A DNA stretch of 64,000 nt from Rhodobacteraceae bacterium LNNU 3342 (GCA_008711135.1 VUAW01000006.1:143551-207550); one strand, 5' to 3'; shown: positions 15,814 to 24,501, counted from the first letter of the stretch. Program-made: numbers and translations. The notes: generated from the letters alone by a model not told the origin.

Positions 15814-16821
15814 TCAGTCGCCCTTGCGCGCGCGCACCTTTTCCAGGATCTCGGTTCCCGGAAGGCCCTTGGCATCAAGCTCCTCTGCCGCCTGCCGGGC
15901 GCCGATCTCAAATGCTGCCGAATATTCGGTGACAACCTCCGGGTCCACGGTGTTGAAGGTCACGCCCATCTCCTCGCCATAGATCCGCCCGGCCTCTTCG
16001 GACGCTTGGGAGTTTTCATAGGTCGCGCGGGTCCACCAGTCGATGTTGTCCTCGAACACCTGCTGGATGTCCTCGGGCAGCCGGTCCCAGGTCCGCCTGT
16101 TCATCGCCCGTGACGGATAGGCCCCCCGGCTGTGCGGCAGTTCCGAATAATAGTTCACCACCTCGGCAAAGCTCAGCGACCGCAGCGCCTCATAAGGCGC
16201 AATGACCCCGTCCAGCACGCCCCGCTGCAGGGACGGATAGGTGTCCGTCATCGGCATCGTGACGCCTTCCGCCCCGAAATGCGCCAGCGTCGGCACATAG
16301 TCGATGGCCGACCGGATGCGCAGCCCGCGCAGATCCGAAACCTGGTTGAACGGCTTGTCGCGCAGCAGCAGGTGCATGGGCGAACCGACGTTGTAGGCCA
16401 GCACCTTGACACCCGAAAGCTCCTCCGCGAACTGGGGGTATTCCTCCCAAAGCTCTCGATAAACCTCCAGCACCTCCAGCGCGTCGTCATAGCCATAGAA
16501 GAACTGCGGCGTCAGGCGGCTCAGGTCATAGCCCGAACTCGCATAGATGGGCGAGATGAAGGCGATGTCGGCCACGCCCGCCTCAAGCTCGTCCACGCCT
16601 TCACGGCTGTTGATCAGCGCCCCGCCCCAGAAGGGGGTAATGTTCACGCGCCCCTCCGTCGCCTCATGGATACGCTCGATCCACTCGGCATCCGCGACAC
16701 CATAAGGGTGCGCGGGCGAATAGGTCGTGGAAAAGGTCAGTTCAAACTCCGCCGCCGCCAGCGGCAGGGCAAAGGCCTGCGCCGCAAGGGCAACTCCGGC
16801 AAGCAGATTCACGTGCTTCAT
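15814..16821 (-). CDS. TRAP transporter substrate-binding protein (DctP type)
   Basis: A 335-residue periplasmic binding protein with the signal peptide MKHVNLLAGVALAAQAFALP and cleavage near LAAAEFE. The DctP features are the long hinge-lobe sequence with GGALINSREGVDELEAGVADIAF and the conserved ligand-carboxylate Arg region DLRGLRIRSAIDYVPTLAHFG. It is the first of the three TRAP genes, which follow three CoA-transferase genes in the same direction. The ligand is likely a carboxylate, possibly the acid activated by those transferases. Confidence 0.92.
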   Translation of the reverse strand: MKHVNLLAGVALAAQAFALPLAAAEFELTFSTTYSPAHPYGVADAEWIERIHEATEGRVNITPFWGGALINSREGVDELEAGVADIAFISPIYASSGYDLSRLTPQFFYGYDDALEVLEVYRELWEEYPQFAEELSGVKVLAYNVGSPMHLLLRDKPFNQVSDLRGLRIRSAIDYVPTLAHFGAEGVTMPMTDTYPSLQRGVLDGVIAPYEALRSLSFAEVVNYYSELPHSRGAYPSRAMNRRTWDRLPEDIQQVFEDNIDWWTRATYENSQASEEAGRIYGEEMGVTFNTVDPEVVTEYSAAFEIGARQAAEELDAKGLPGTEILEKVRARKGD

Positions 16822-16847
16822 GGTTCACTCCTCCCTGTCGGAACCGT

Positions 16848-18014
16848 TCAGGCGCCTCCCTCCCAGGCGCCGGTCGTGGCCAGATCTTTGACGCTGGCCT
16901 TGTCAATTCCAAGATCGCGCAGCACGGCGGCAGTATCCGCCCCCGGAACGCGCCCCGGCCGGTGCGGCGGCGGAGCGCCCAGCCGTACCGGCGCGCCGGG
17001 CTGCACCTGGCCTTCCACCTCCACCACCATGCCCCGCGCGCGGTTGTGCGGATCGGCCAGCGCCTCTGCGATGTCATGGACCGGCGCGAACTGGGTGCCC
17101 GCCGCGCCCAGAACCTCCAGCCATTCCGCCAGCGTGCGGGCGGCAAAGATCGCCGACAGCGCCTCGCGGATCATCGGCCGCGCTTCGATGTCGTTCTGCA
17201 GCGGGATGAACTCCGGCCGCCCCACCGATTCGCAGAAGATGCGCCAGTAGCGCGGCTCCATGTCGGTGGTGCAAAGGTACCGGCCATCGCGCGTCTGCCA
17301 GATCCCCATGTCGGCCCGCCGCGTACCGCGGGGCGGAATGGTCGCCGGGTCCGGATGACGCGACAGCACATTGACCAGCATCGACATGGCGCAATCGCTC
17401 ATCGCGACATCCACGTGCCGGCCCTGCCCCGTGGCATCTCGTTCCCGCAGGGCCGCAAGGATGGCAAAGGCCGCATGCGCTCCCGTCACCACATCCGCCA
17501 CCGGGATACCGGGGAAGGAGGGCGCCTCCGCATCCTCCCCCACCCGCGACAGCACGCCCGCAATGGCCAGCGCCACCGGATCATGCCCCGGCTTATCCCG
17601 GTAGGGCCCCGTCTGGCCACACAGCGTCAGGCTCGCATAGACCAGCCGTGGGTTCCGCGCCCGCATGGCATCCGCCCCCAGCCCAAGTCCCGCCAGGACG
17701 CCGGGCCGGTAATCCTCGACCACCACATCGACGGTATCGGCCAGGCGGTGCAACACCTCCTGCGCGGCCGGGTCGCCGATATCCAGCATCACCGACCGCT
17801 TGTTCCGCGCAAGGATATCCCCCTCGCGCAGCGCCGCCCGCGCCTCTGGCGTCAGCTTGTCCCAGCCAAAGACCTGCGCCTGCTTGCGAAGCTCGCGCGG
17901 GTTCTCCACGCGGATCACCTCTGCCCCCATGTCGGCAAGCAGCCATGTGCAGTAGGGCCCCGGCAACAACCGCGAAAAGTCGAGCACCCTGATCCCCGCC
18001 AGCGCCCCGCTCAT
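16848..18014 (-). CDS. CaiB/BaiF class III CoA-transferase (alpha-methylacyl-CoA racemase-like)
   Basis: A 388-residue cytoplasmic CoA-transferase. The start at 18014 (MSGALAGIRVLDFSRLLPGP) overlaps the upstream stop as ATGA; an in-frame ATG at 18026 is the alternative. Family landmarks are ADMGAEVIRVENP, the VVVEDYRPGVLAGLGLG block, and the nucleophile region IPVADVVTGAH with Asp174, matching the catalytic Asp of formyl-CoA transferase. It lies between the TRAP binding-protein gene and two further CaiB-type genes. It may transfer CoA to the imported acid or epimerise an acyl-CoA. Confidence 0.9.
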   Translation of the reverse strand: MSGALAGIRVLDFSRLLPGPYCTWLLADMGAEVIRVENPRELRKQAQVFGWDKLTPEARAALREGDILARNKRSVMLDIGDPAAQEVLHRLADTVDVVVEDYRPGVLAGLGLGADAMRARNPRLVYASLTLCGQTGPYRDKPGHDPVALAIAGVLSRVGEDAEAPSFPGIPVADVVTGAHAAFAILAALRERDATGQGRHVDVAMSDCAMSMLVNVLSRHPDPATIPPRGTRRADMGIWQTRDGRYLCTTDMEPRYWRIFCESVGRPEFIPLQNDIEARPMIREALSAIFAARTLAEWLEVLGAAGTQFAPVHDIAEALADPHNRARGMVVEVEGQVQPGAPVRLGAPPPHRPGRVPGADTAAVLRDLGIDKASVKDLATTGAWEGGA

Positions 18015-19087
18015 CTCCGCCCCCATCCGGCAAAGGACGACGCCGGGATTGCCCGCGCGAACCGGCGCCGGGGCGCAGCGCCAACAGGATGGAACAGCGG
18101 CCCGGGCAGAGGGGTAACGGCGCCCGTTTCCTCATCCTCCACCGGCACGAACAGGTTCCGCGCCTTCAGCTGCTCGCTGTCCCGAACCTCCTGCGGGTCG
18201 CTGATGGTGGAAAGCCCCCACCCGCGTTTCAACGACAACTCGCCCAGTTCCGCCTTGCTGCGCCCGGCAAAGAAATCCGCGACGATCGCCTGCCAGCGGT
18301 CGATGGTCTCCTGCGGCGTATCGGCGACAAGCATGTTGTCCCAGTCCACTTCGGCCAGTTCCCCGGCCTCACCCGCGTCCTCCATCACCGACACCACGGC
18401 GCGCATCATGCCGGGGTTGTCGATCATCGACCAAGTGACAAAGCCGTCGCGGCAGGGCCAGACCTGCCGCACGCCCGACTTGCCGCGCACCAGCATGTTG
18501 CCCCGGCGGCGCCCGATGCGGTCGGTCCACTCATACATGATCGCCTCGCGGTAGTTGGACAGCGTGGCGCTTTGCAGGGCCGACAGGTCCGCCCCCTGCC
18601 CCGCCCCATCCCGCCGCCGGGCATAAAGCGCCATCAGCGCCGCCGTCGCCGCCTGAATTCCGGTCAGCGCATAGGCCTGTTCCCCCGGAAACCGCAGCGG
18701 CGGGCGATCCGGCTCCCCGGTGATATGCATCAGCCCCGACATCGCCATCAACGTCAGGTCCGTCGCGGGACGCGCCGGAACCTCCGGGCCAAAGGACGAG
18801 ACGCGGATGTGGATGCACCCCTCCGGCACCTTCAGATCGAACCGGCAGCCGTTGCGCTGCCCGTCCAGGATCACGTCCGCCCCCTGCGCCAGCCGCGCCA
18901 CGGCCGCCACATCATCGCCCAGCAGCCGCGTCTTGCCGTGGTGCCAGGCCAGGTCGCGGGCATGGGGGCGCGGCGCGTCCTCCACCACCGTCACCACCTC
19001 TGCCCCCAGTTCGACCAGCATCCGCCCGCCGAAATCCACCAGCCCGTCGGCGATCTCCAAAACCTTCAGCCCGTGAAGCATGTTCAT
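18011..19087 (-). CDS. CaiB/BaiF-type CoA-transferase lacking the usual catalytic Asp
   Basis: A 358-residue protein, somewhat short for the family, starting MNMLHGLKVLEIADGLVDFGG. The CaiB fold markers LGAEVVTVVEDAPRP and the central helix TGIQAATAALMALYARR are visible. However, the segment that normally reads P-x-x-D-x-x-(A/T)-G is GEQAYALTG around residues 135-143, with no Asp. The N-terminal block linking ENFRPG-type sequence is also shortened (DVILDGQRNGC). It overlaps both neighbours by 4 bp and both neighbours keep the Asp. It is probably a non-catalytic subunit of a heteromeric transferase or a diverged enzyme. Confidence 0.85.
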   Translation of the reverse strand: MNMLHGLKVLEIADGLVDFGGRMLVELGAEVVTVVEDAPRPHARDLAWHHGKTRLLGDDVAAVARLAQGADVILDGQRNGCRFDLKVPEGCIHIRVSSFGPEVPARPATDLTLMAMSGLMHITGEPDRPPLRFPGEQAYALTGIQAATAALMALYARRRDGAGQGADLSALQSATLSNYREAIMYEWTDRIGRRRGNMLVRGKSGVRQVWPCRDGFVTWSMIDNPGMMRAVVSVMEDAGEAGELAEVDWDNMLVADTPQETIDRWQAIVADFFAGRSKAELGELSLKRGWGLSTISDPQEVRDSEQLKARNLFVPVEDEETGAVTPLPGPLFHPVGAAPRRRFARAIPASSFAGWGRR

Positions 19088-20220
19088 GCCAGCACCCCCT
19101 CGCGGCCAAGCTCCATGACCTCTTCCCGCGACAGGCCCAGCATGTTCACGAAGACCTCCTCGTTATGTTCGCCCAGCAGGGGCGCGCGGAACAGGCCGGC
19201 GGGGGTGCGGTCAAAGCGGTAAGGCGGCGCGGGCATCTGGCTCCGCCCCAGCACCGGATGGTCAAGGGAAACGTAATGCCCCCCGGCGGCAAGATCGGGG
19301 TTTTCCAGAACCTCCCGCCCGTCCAGAACCGGGGCCGCCGCGATACCTTGCGCGGCCAGCCGCGCCGCCAGATCATGCTTATCCTGCGTAGCCGTGGCGG
19401 CGGCCACCGCATCGGCATCCGCCGCTGCAAGGCCCAGCACCTGCGCAAGCGCCGCGGCCTGCGCATCCGTTTCCACCGCAATGGCGATCCACTGATCCTC
19501 GCCCGCCGTGGGGAAGACGCCGTGCAGGATGAACTGCGCGTCGTCATTGCCTGGCTTCGCGGGCTGATCTTCGGCGTAAAGATCGGCGATCACATGCACC
19601 ATCGGCTCGATCTGGGAAATATCGAGATGCTGCCCCTCGCCCGTCCGCGCCCGATATTCCAGCGCCGCCAGAATCGCCACCGTCGCGAACATCGGCGCCA
19701 CCACGTCGCCATAGGCCAGGGGCGGCATATGCGGCTCGCTTTCCGGCCAGCCGCTCAGCCACGCATGGCCGGAATGGGCAGCGGCGCTGTTGCCATAGCC
19801 GCGAAAGCCCGCCATTGGCCCGGTTTTCCCAGCCACCGAAACACTTGCCAGAATGATGTCGGGCCGGATGCGGCGCAGCTCGTCATAGCCAAGCCCGATC
19901 CGATCCATGAAGCCAGGGCCGAAGTTTTCCACCACCACATCGGCCCAAGCCACAAGCTGCCGCGCGACATCGACGCCGCGCGGGTCCGACAGGTTGATCG
20001 TCACGCTCTGCTTCGACGTATTCGTCTGCGCAAAGAACGCCGAGCCATCATGATCGTTCGGATCACCCGCAAAGGGCGGCGACCGCCGGCCCAGATCCAG
20101 CCGCTTCCGCGATTCGATCTTGATGACCGTCGCGCCGTTGTCGGCAAGGTCCTTGGTCGCGCGCGGACCGGCGCCCACCCATGAAAAATCGGCAATCTTG
20201 AGCCCGTCCAATGCACCCAT
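19084..20220 (-). CDS. CaiB/BaiF class III CoA-transferase
   Basis: A 378-residue CoA-transferase starting at 20220 (MGALDGLKIADFSWVGAGPR) after a GGGAGGGC ribosome site. Family blocks are ADNGATVIKIESRKRLD, VVVENFGPGFMDRIGLGYDEL, and the nucleophile region LAYGDVVAPMFATVAIL with Asp172. It is the first gene of the leftward CoA-transferase/TRAP unit and lies directly downstream of a MarR-type operator at 20245-20261. Its overlap with the Asp-less homologue suggests a two-subunit enzyme. Confidence 0.9.
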   Translation of the reverse strand: MGALDGLKIADFSWVGAGPRATKDLADNGATVIKIESRKRLDLGRRSPPFAGDPNDHDGSAFFAQTNTSKQSVTINLSDPRGVDVARQLVAWADVVVENFGPGFMDRIGLGYDELRRIRPDIILASVSVAGKTGPMAGFRGYGNSAAAHSGHAWLSGWPESEPHMPPLAYGDVVAPMFATVAILAALEYRARTGEGQHLDISQIEPMVHVIADLYAEDQPAKPGNDDAQFILHGVFPTAGEDQWIAIAVETDAQAAALAQVLGLAAADADAVAAATATQDKHDLAARLAAQGIAAAPVLDGREVLENPDLAAGGHYVSLDHPVLGRSQMPAPPYRFDRTPAGLFRAPLLGEHNEEVFVNMLGLSREEVMELGREGVLA

Positions 20221-20244
20221 GGCGCCCTCCCTGACCACAAGAAC

Positions 20245-20261
20245 AGTTCACGTGGTGAACT
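20245..20261 (-). promoter_or_regulatory. MarR-type operator A in the CoA-transferase operon promoter
   Basis: A perfect AGTTCA-CGTGG-TGAACT dyad. On the minus strand TTGACT (20268-20263) and TGTTCT (20245-20240) form a promoter with 17-bp spacing, and the dyad fills that spacer. The same half-sites recur at 22652-22670 and 23292-23312 around the MarR gene. Confidence 0.7.
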
Positions 20262-20264
20262 AAG

Positions 20265-21533
20265 TCAATTCTTTTCTGCAAGCACCGCGTCAAGAACCGG
20301 AACCACCCGCGCGACGACGGCCTCCCGGTCCCAGTCGCGGCTGTCGACCATGTCCGACCAGACCTCGATCACCCGTACGCCCGCAGCCTCCAGCGCCTCC
20401 TTGGCAAAGTACGACCCGTGCGCCGAAAACCGGTCATTCGCCGGGATCAGCATCAGCGCCACGTCGATCCGATAGCGCCGCGCCTGTTCGACCAGCCATT
20501 CGTTCACCCAAGGGGGCTGATGCAGTTGCTCGTTCATTGCTGAAACCCGCGCCGCCAGTGTCCTCAGCGGGTCGCCGTGGTTCTTGCGGATATATCCGTC
20601 GGCCGCAAAGGGCAGGTACATGTTCCAGGCAAAGACCGCGCCATGGCTCTCCTCGAACGCGGAATAGAAGCCGGTGTCGAACCACAACCCCGCGCCGATC
20701 CACATCATACGGATTCGTTCATCGGGCACCACGGCGACACCATTGGCCACCCGCTCCCGCAACGCATCGCGGAATGCCTCGGCATGGGAAATCGCCCAGT
20801 CCGATCCGCGATGCCACTGCGGGATCATCACGTTGGGGATCTGCTCCGAAATGCGGATGGGACAGCGGGCGGCAGTGGCGAGGATCTCATTCGCCTCGTC
20901 AAAGATACGCTCCTGCCGGTCGATGGCGTCCATGTACTGCTCGAACCGGTCATGGTCAAAGGCGCGGCCCGTCAGCGCCTCCAGCCGCTCGATCAGCTCG
21001 CCGAACTCGGCCACCATCAGGTCAAGCCGATCGGTGCCGTAAAGCTGCTCCCAATCCTCGCGCGCCAGCCGCCACCAGTCGGGCGCCGGGTCCGGCACCG
21101 CGGGCGCCGACAGCATCGTCAGCGGCGCCCCCGTCAGGTCGGCCCAAAGCGCAAAGATCTTCTGGTGATCATCCGAGCTTTGCCGCGCGCACAGCATCGC
21201 AGGCTTTGGCAACCCACCCCAGGGCTGGCGTTCGGCGTCCCCCTCCAGCGCCGCGATCAGGGGCAGGCTGGAATAGCGGGCCAGCCGGTCGTGATAGCCC
21301 AGTTCCGCCATGTGACCGACGTAATGTTCCGAAAGCTGCTTGGCCGAAATCACCGCCGACCACCACTGGTTGGTGACGATCGGCATGTCCATCGCGTGGA
21401 ACAGTTCGTGCGGCGTGTCGGCGTTGACAAAGGCATACTGCGCGCCCGCGGTGATCTGCCCCCGCAAGCCCCGCAGCCAGTCCCGCTGGTATTCCGCCGC
21501 GACCTTTGTCGTCTCAAGTGGGGTATAGGTCAT
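20265..21533 (-). CDS. 2-hydroxyacyl-CoA dehydratase / benzoyl-CoA reductase family subunit, Fe-S cysteines missing
   Basis: A 422-residue protein of the HgdB/BcrC superfamily, starting at 21533 with an ATGA overlap to the upstream subunit. The family architecture is visible: an N-terminal VTNQWWSAVISAKQLSEHYV segment, then LPKPAMLCARQSSDDHQKIF (111-127), and a C-terminal domain ending VDVALMLIPANDRFSAHG and AAGVRVIEVWSD. In canonical members conserved cysteines bind a 4Fe-4S cluster. Here the two usual positions read DRLARYSSLP and RQSSDDH, and the whole protein has only Cys115 and one Cys in AARCPIR. It may use another cofactor or be a non-redox acyl-CoA binder. It sits beside a second family subunit and four CoA-transferases under MarR control. 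The fold assignment rests on motif-level recognition. Confidence 0.72.
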   Translation of the reverse strand: MTYTPLETTKVAAEYQRDWLRGLRGQITAGAQYAFVNADTPHELFHAMDMPIVTNQWWSAVISAKQLSEHYVGHMAELGYHDRLARYSSLPLIAALEGDAERQPWGGLPKPAMLCARQSSDDHQKIFALWADLTGAPLTMLSAPAVPDPAPDWWRLAREDWEQLYGTDRLDLMVAEFGELIERLEALTGRAFDHDRFEQYMDAIDRQERIFDEANEILATAARCPIRISEQIPNVMIPQWHRGSDWAISHAEAFRDALRERVANGVAVVPDERIRMMWIGAGLWFDTGFYSAFEESHGAVFAWNMYLPFAADGYIRKNHGDPLRTLAARVSAMNEQLHQPPWVNEWLVEQARRYRIDVALMLIPANDRFSAHGSYFAKEALEAAGVRVIEVWSDMVDSRDWDREAVVARVVPVLDAVLAEKN

Positions 21534-22636
21534 GCGGGCACTCCTTCCCCGGCGACGCGGGCTGCGGCGGCGGCGCACCATTCGGCATCCGGCTCATGGT
21601 CGCGGAAGCCGAGGTTGATGAACCCGATCCCCCTCGCCTCAAGCTCGGCGGCAAGCGAGGGGATCTCCCAGCCAAAGCTGTCGTCATGCTGCGACAACTG
21701 GCAAACGACCACCTCGCACCCCGCGGCAACCAAGGCTTCAACCAGCGCCGCGCGGTGCGCCGTCGGCGGCACGATCCGCGGCGAATACGGGTTCCGCGCC
21801 ATCCCGGCCAGCAGCGTATCCAAGTCAGGCATGGCAACCTCCGGCCCCGGCCAGACCGCGCCCCAAGGCTGAAGATCGCAGACGATGGTGCCGGTTTCCT
21901 CCAGCGCCTCATAAACCGCAGCGGAGCCAAGCGCCGACCCGACAAGCCCGATCCTGCGCCCCGCCTGCACCCCCTGGGGCGGAAGCGCATCGTCAATCAG
22001 CCGCGCGTGACGCCCCGCCTCTATGAACCGCCCCGCATTGCGCCAGCACATGGCCACAGCACCGCTGATCCCCCGCCCCACCAGCGCCTGCATCCGCGCC
22101 AGCGCGGCCCGCCGCGCCCCTTCATCCGCCACGGCATCGGCCCATCCTGCGGCAGGCGCGGCAAGCCCCACCCCCTGCAGAAAGGCCGCCAGCTTGCCGC
22201 CCTGCACGCGGTTGAACGCCTGCGCCGGCCCGCTGTCGGTATGGATGAAGTTCCACAAAAACAGCGGCGGCACCCCGTCAGCAGGGCGCTGCCGCAACCA
22301 TTCCCGCGCATATTGATAGGCGGTCAGCGCCGCCGCATCGTCCCGTGCAAAGACGATCCCCCGATAGTCCGCAAATTCGCCCCCCAGCAGCCGGTTCAGG
22401 AAGATCCGAGTCTCCGGCTCCACAAAGGGTTCCACCACCCGGTCGACCTCATGGCGCTGGCCCCCATGGTCCAGCGACAGGTGGACCGGGCAGGCGCCCA
22501 CCGCGGCGATCACGACCTCGGGGATGCCATTGCCGAACAGGCCCACGCGCGGCAGATCACCGCTGCTGCCCCGGTCCCGCGCGGCAAAGGCCGCCTCCAG
22601 CGCCGCCGCCGCCTCATGGCGTATATCACCTGCCAT
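21530..22636 (-). CDS. 2-hydroxyacyl-CoA dehydratase family second subunit, divergent
   Basis: A 368-residue protein starting MAGDIRHEAAAALEAAF. Family signs are GLFGNGIPEVVIAAVGACPV near residue 31, GRRIGLVGSALG near residue 230, and the C-terminal VVVCQLSQHDDSFGWEIPSLAAELEARG block, where relatives usually read KFCxPHxW. The expected Fe-S cysteines are replaced (FVEPETRIFLN and FARDDAAALT in the N-terminal half, QHDDSF in the C-terminal one). It overlaps the partner subunit by 4 bp and its start lies beside MarR operator B. No ATP-dependent activator gene (HgdC type) is nearby, which fits a reaction without the usual electron-recycling activator. Confidence 0.72.
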   Translation of the reverse strand: MAGDIRHEAAAALEAAFAARDRGSSGDLPRVGLFGNGIPEVVIAAVGACPVHLSLDHGGQRHEVDRVVEPFVEPETRIFLNRLLGGEFADYRGIVFARDDAAALTAYQYAREWLRQRPADGVPPLFLWNFIHTDSGPAQAFNRVQGGKLAAFLQGVGLAAPAAGWADAVADEGARRAALARMQALVGRGISGAVAMCWRNAGRFIEAGRHARLIDDALPPQGVQAGRRIGLVGSALGSAAVYEALEETGTIVCDLQPWGAVWPGPEVAMPDLDTLLAGMARNPYSPRIVPPTAHRAALVEALVAAGCEVVVCQLSQHDDSFGWEIPSLAAELEARGIGFINLGFRDHEPDAEWCAAAAARVAGEGVPA

Positions 22637-22651
22637 CTGCGCCCTCCCATT

Positions 22652-22670
22652 TAGTTCACTTTATGAACCA
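22652..22670 (-). promoter_or_regulatory. MarR-type operator B upstream of the dehydratase-family genes
   Basis: TAGTTCA-CTTTA-TGAACCA, a dyad with one imperfect outer base pair. On the minus strand TTGACC (22686-22681) and TAAAGT (22663-22658) form a promoter whose minus-10 lies in the operator. The divergent marR gene has its own TTGACA (22696) / TACGCA (22719) candidate nearby. Confidence 0.68.
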
Positions 22671-22749
22671 ATGTTTGCCCGGTCAACCCGCATGTTTGAC
22701 AGGCCCGCCCGTGACGGTTACGCAACATTGCCCAGCCAAAGGAGGAAGC

Positions 22750-23268
22750 ATGTCCGTCGTTCCGACATCGACAGGACCGCTCGCGCTCGGGGCGCTGCGG
22801 GAAAACTTGCCTTTCCTGTCCCGCGTGCTTCGCGCCTATATCCGCGCCGAAAACGTCCCGTTCTATGATGAGATCCACGCCGAACAGCAGGGCGAGATCG
22901 TCGTGCTGACCGTGCTTGCGCAGAACCCCGGCATTTCCCAGAACGACCTGGCGACCACGCTGGTCTTCAAGAAATCCGCCGTCACCAAGCTCATCAAGGG
23001 GCTGGAGGACCGCGGCCTCGTGCGCCGCGACAAGGTCGCCAACGACAAGCGCTTCAACGCCCTGAGCCTGACGCCCCTGGGCGCGGCGCGGTACGAAAAG
23101 GTCGATGCCCAGATCAAGGCCCAGCACGAGGCGCTGCTTGAACCCTTTTCACCCGCCGAACGCGCCCAGCTTTTCGACCTGCTGAACCGCCTGCACGGCC
23201 ACCTCGCACAGCGCCACGCGGCCCGCACCGGCAGCGCCGGCATCTCCAGCGGCGGCGCCGACGACTGA
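22750..23268 (+). CDS. MarR family transcriptional regulator
   Basis: A 172-residue winged-helix regulator. The start at 22750 has a strong AAAGGAGG ribosome site. The MarR core is clear: QGEIVVLTVLAQNPGISQNDLATTLVFKKSAVTKLIKGLEDRGLVRRDKVANDKRFNALSLTPLG covers the helix-turn-helix and wing at about residues 45-115, flanked by dimerisation helices. It lies between the dehydratase-family genes and a CaiB gene, each preceded by a TGAACT-type dyad. Binding of a CoA thioester or free acid probably releases it from DNA, as in related aromatic-acid MarR regulators. Confidence 0.92.
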   Translation: MSVVPTSTGPLALGALRENLPFLSRVLRAYIRAENVPFYDEIHAEQQGEIVVLTVLAQNPGISQNDLATTLVFKKSAVTKLIKGLEDRGLVRRDKVANDKRFNALSLTPLGAARYEKVDAQIKAQHEALLEPFSPAERAQLFDLLNRLHGHLAQRHAARTGSAGISSGGADD

Positions 23269-23291
23269 GCGGCTTGACTTGCCCTCCGGAT

Positions 23292-23312
23292 GTAGTTCAC
23301 TTTATGAACTAC
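23292..23312 (+). promoter_or_regulatory. MarR-type operator C upstream of the rightward CaiB gene
   Basis: A perfect 8-bp inverted repeat, GTAGTTCA-CTTTA-TGAACTAC. It lies between a TTGACT (23274-23279) and the GAGGAGG ribosome site of the next gene, so a bound repressor would block transcription. Confidence 0.72.
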
Positions 23313-23331
23313 GTTGAGGAGGAGTGAGACA

Positions 23332-24501
23332 ATGGCCCAACCCCTGGCCGGCGTGCGGATCGCCGATTTCAGCCACGTCATCGCCGGGCCTCTGGCCACC
23401 CATTTCCTGTGCCTGCTGGGCGCTGAGGTGATCAAGATCGAGCCCGAAGGCGGCGACGTCCTGCGCAACTACACCCGGCGGCGCGAACTCCGCGGCATGG
23501 CCGAGCCCTTCATCGGCGCGAACGCGGGCAAGAAATCCGTGGTGCTGGACCTCAAATCCGACTTCGGACGCGAGGCCGCGCGGCGCATCGTCGCCTCTGC
23601 CGACATCATGGTGGAAAACTTCCGCCCCGGCGTGATCGACCGGCTTGGCCTTGGCTACGACACCGTGCGGCAAGACAATCCCGGCCTGATCTTCTGCTCG
23701 ATCTCGGGCTACGGCCAGTCCGGCCCGATGCGCGACTACCCCGCCATCGACCAGATCATCCAAAGCGTCTCGGGCCTCATGGGCCTGTCGGGCGAAGCCG
23801 ACAGCGGGCCGATGCGCGTGGGCTTCCCGATCGTCGATACCTACAGCGCCCTGCTCGCCGCCTTCGCGATCCAGTCCGCCTATATCCAGCGGGAACGCGA
23901 CCCGGACCGCCGGGGGCAGCATATCGACATGGCGATGCTTGACGCCTCGCTGGTGATGATGGCCTCGGTCGTGAACCCCATGTTCATCTCGGATATCGAG
24001 CCGCGCCGCACCGGCAACCGGGGCTTTTCCCTCGCCCCCACCGCCGACACGTTCGAGACGCGCGACGTGCCCATCACCATCGGCGCCGTCCAGCAGAACC
24101 AGTACGAACGGCTCTGCAACGCCATCGGCCGCCCCGACCTGCTGGCCGACCCGCGCTTTGCAGAACCAGAGGCGCGGATGACCCATGACGCCGCACTACA
24201 GGCCGAACTGTCGCGCACCTTCGCCACCCGCGGCGGTCTGGAATGGGAGGCGATCCTGTCCGAGGCCGGCGTCCCCGCAGGCGCCGTCCGCCCGGTGCGC
24301 GAGGTGCTGGACCTGCCCCAGCTCGAAGGCCGGGACCTCAAACTCTCAATCGAGGTCCCGAACGAGGCCGTCCCCCGCGCCACCATCCTGAACGCCGGCT
24401 TCCGCTTCGCCCACGACGGCCCCGGCACCACCGCCCCGCCCCCGTCTCTCGGCCAGCACACGGAGGAAATCCTTGCCGAACTGGGCCTCTCGCCCGCCTG
24501 A
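23332..24501 (+). CDS. CaiB/BaiF class III CoA-transferase
   Basis: A 389-residue cytoplasmic CoA-transferase starting MAQPLAGVRIADFSHVIAGP behind a GAGGAGGAG ribosome site. Landmarks are CLLGAEVIKIEPEGGD, MVENFRPGVIDRLGLGYD and the nucleophile segment GFPIVDTYSALLAAF with Asp169, the same number as in formyl-CoA transferase. It is the fourth CaiB-type gene in this regulon and the only one transcribed rightward, after operator C. It may activate a free acid using an acyl-CoA donor such as succinyl-CoA. Confidence 0.92.
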   Translation: MAQPLAGVRIADFSHVIAGPLATHFLCLLGAEVIKIEPEGGDVLRNYTRRRELRGMAEPFIGANAGKKSVVLDLKSDFGREAARRIVASADIMVENFRPGVIDRLGLGYDTVRQDNPGLIFCSISGYGQSGPMRDYPAIDQIIQSVSGLMGLSGEADSGPMRVGFPIVDTYSALLAAFAIQSAYIQRERDPDRRGQHIDMAMLDASLVMMASVVNPMFISDIEPRRTGNRGFSLAPTADTFETRDVPITIGAVQQNQYERLCNAIGRPDLLADPRFAEPEARMTHDAALQAELSRTFATRGGLEWEAILSEAGVPAGAVRPVREVLDLPQLEGRDLKLSIEVPNEAVPRATILNAGFRFAHDGPGTTAPPPSLGQHTEEILAELGLSPA

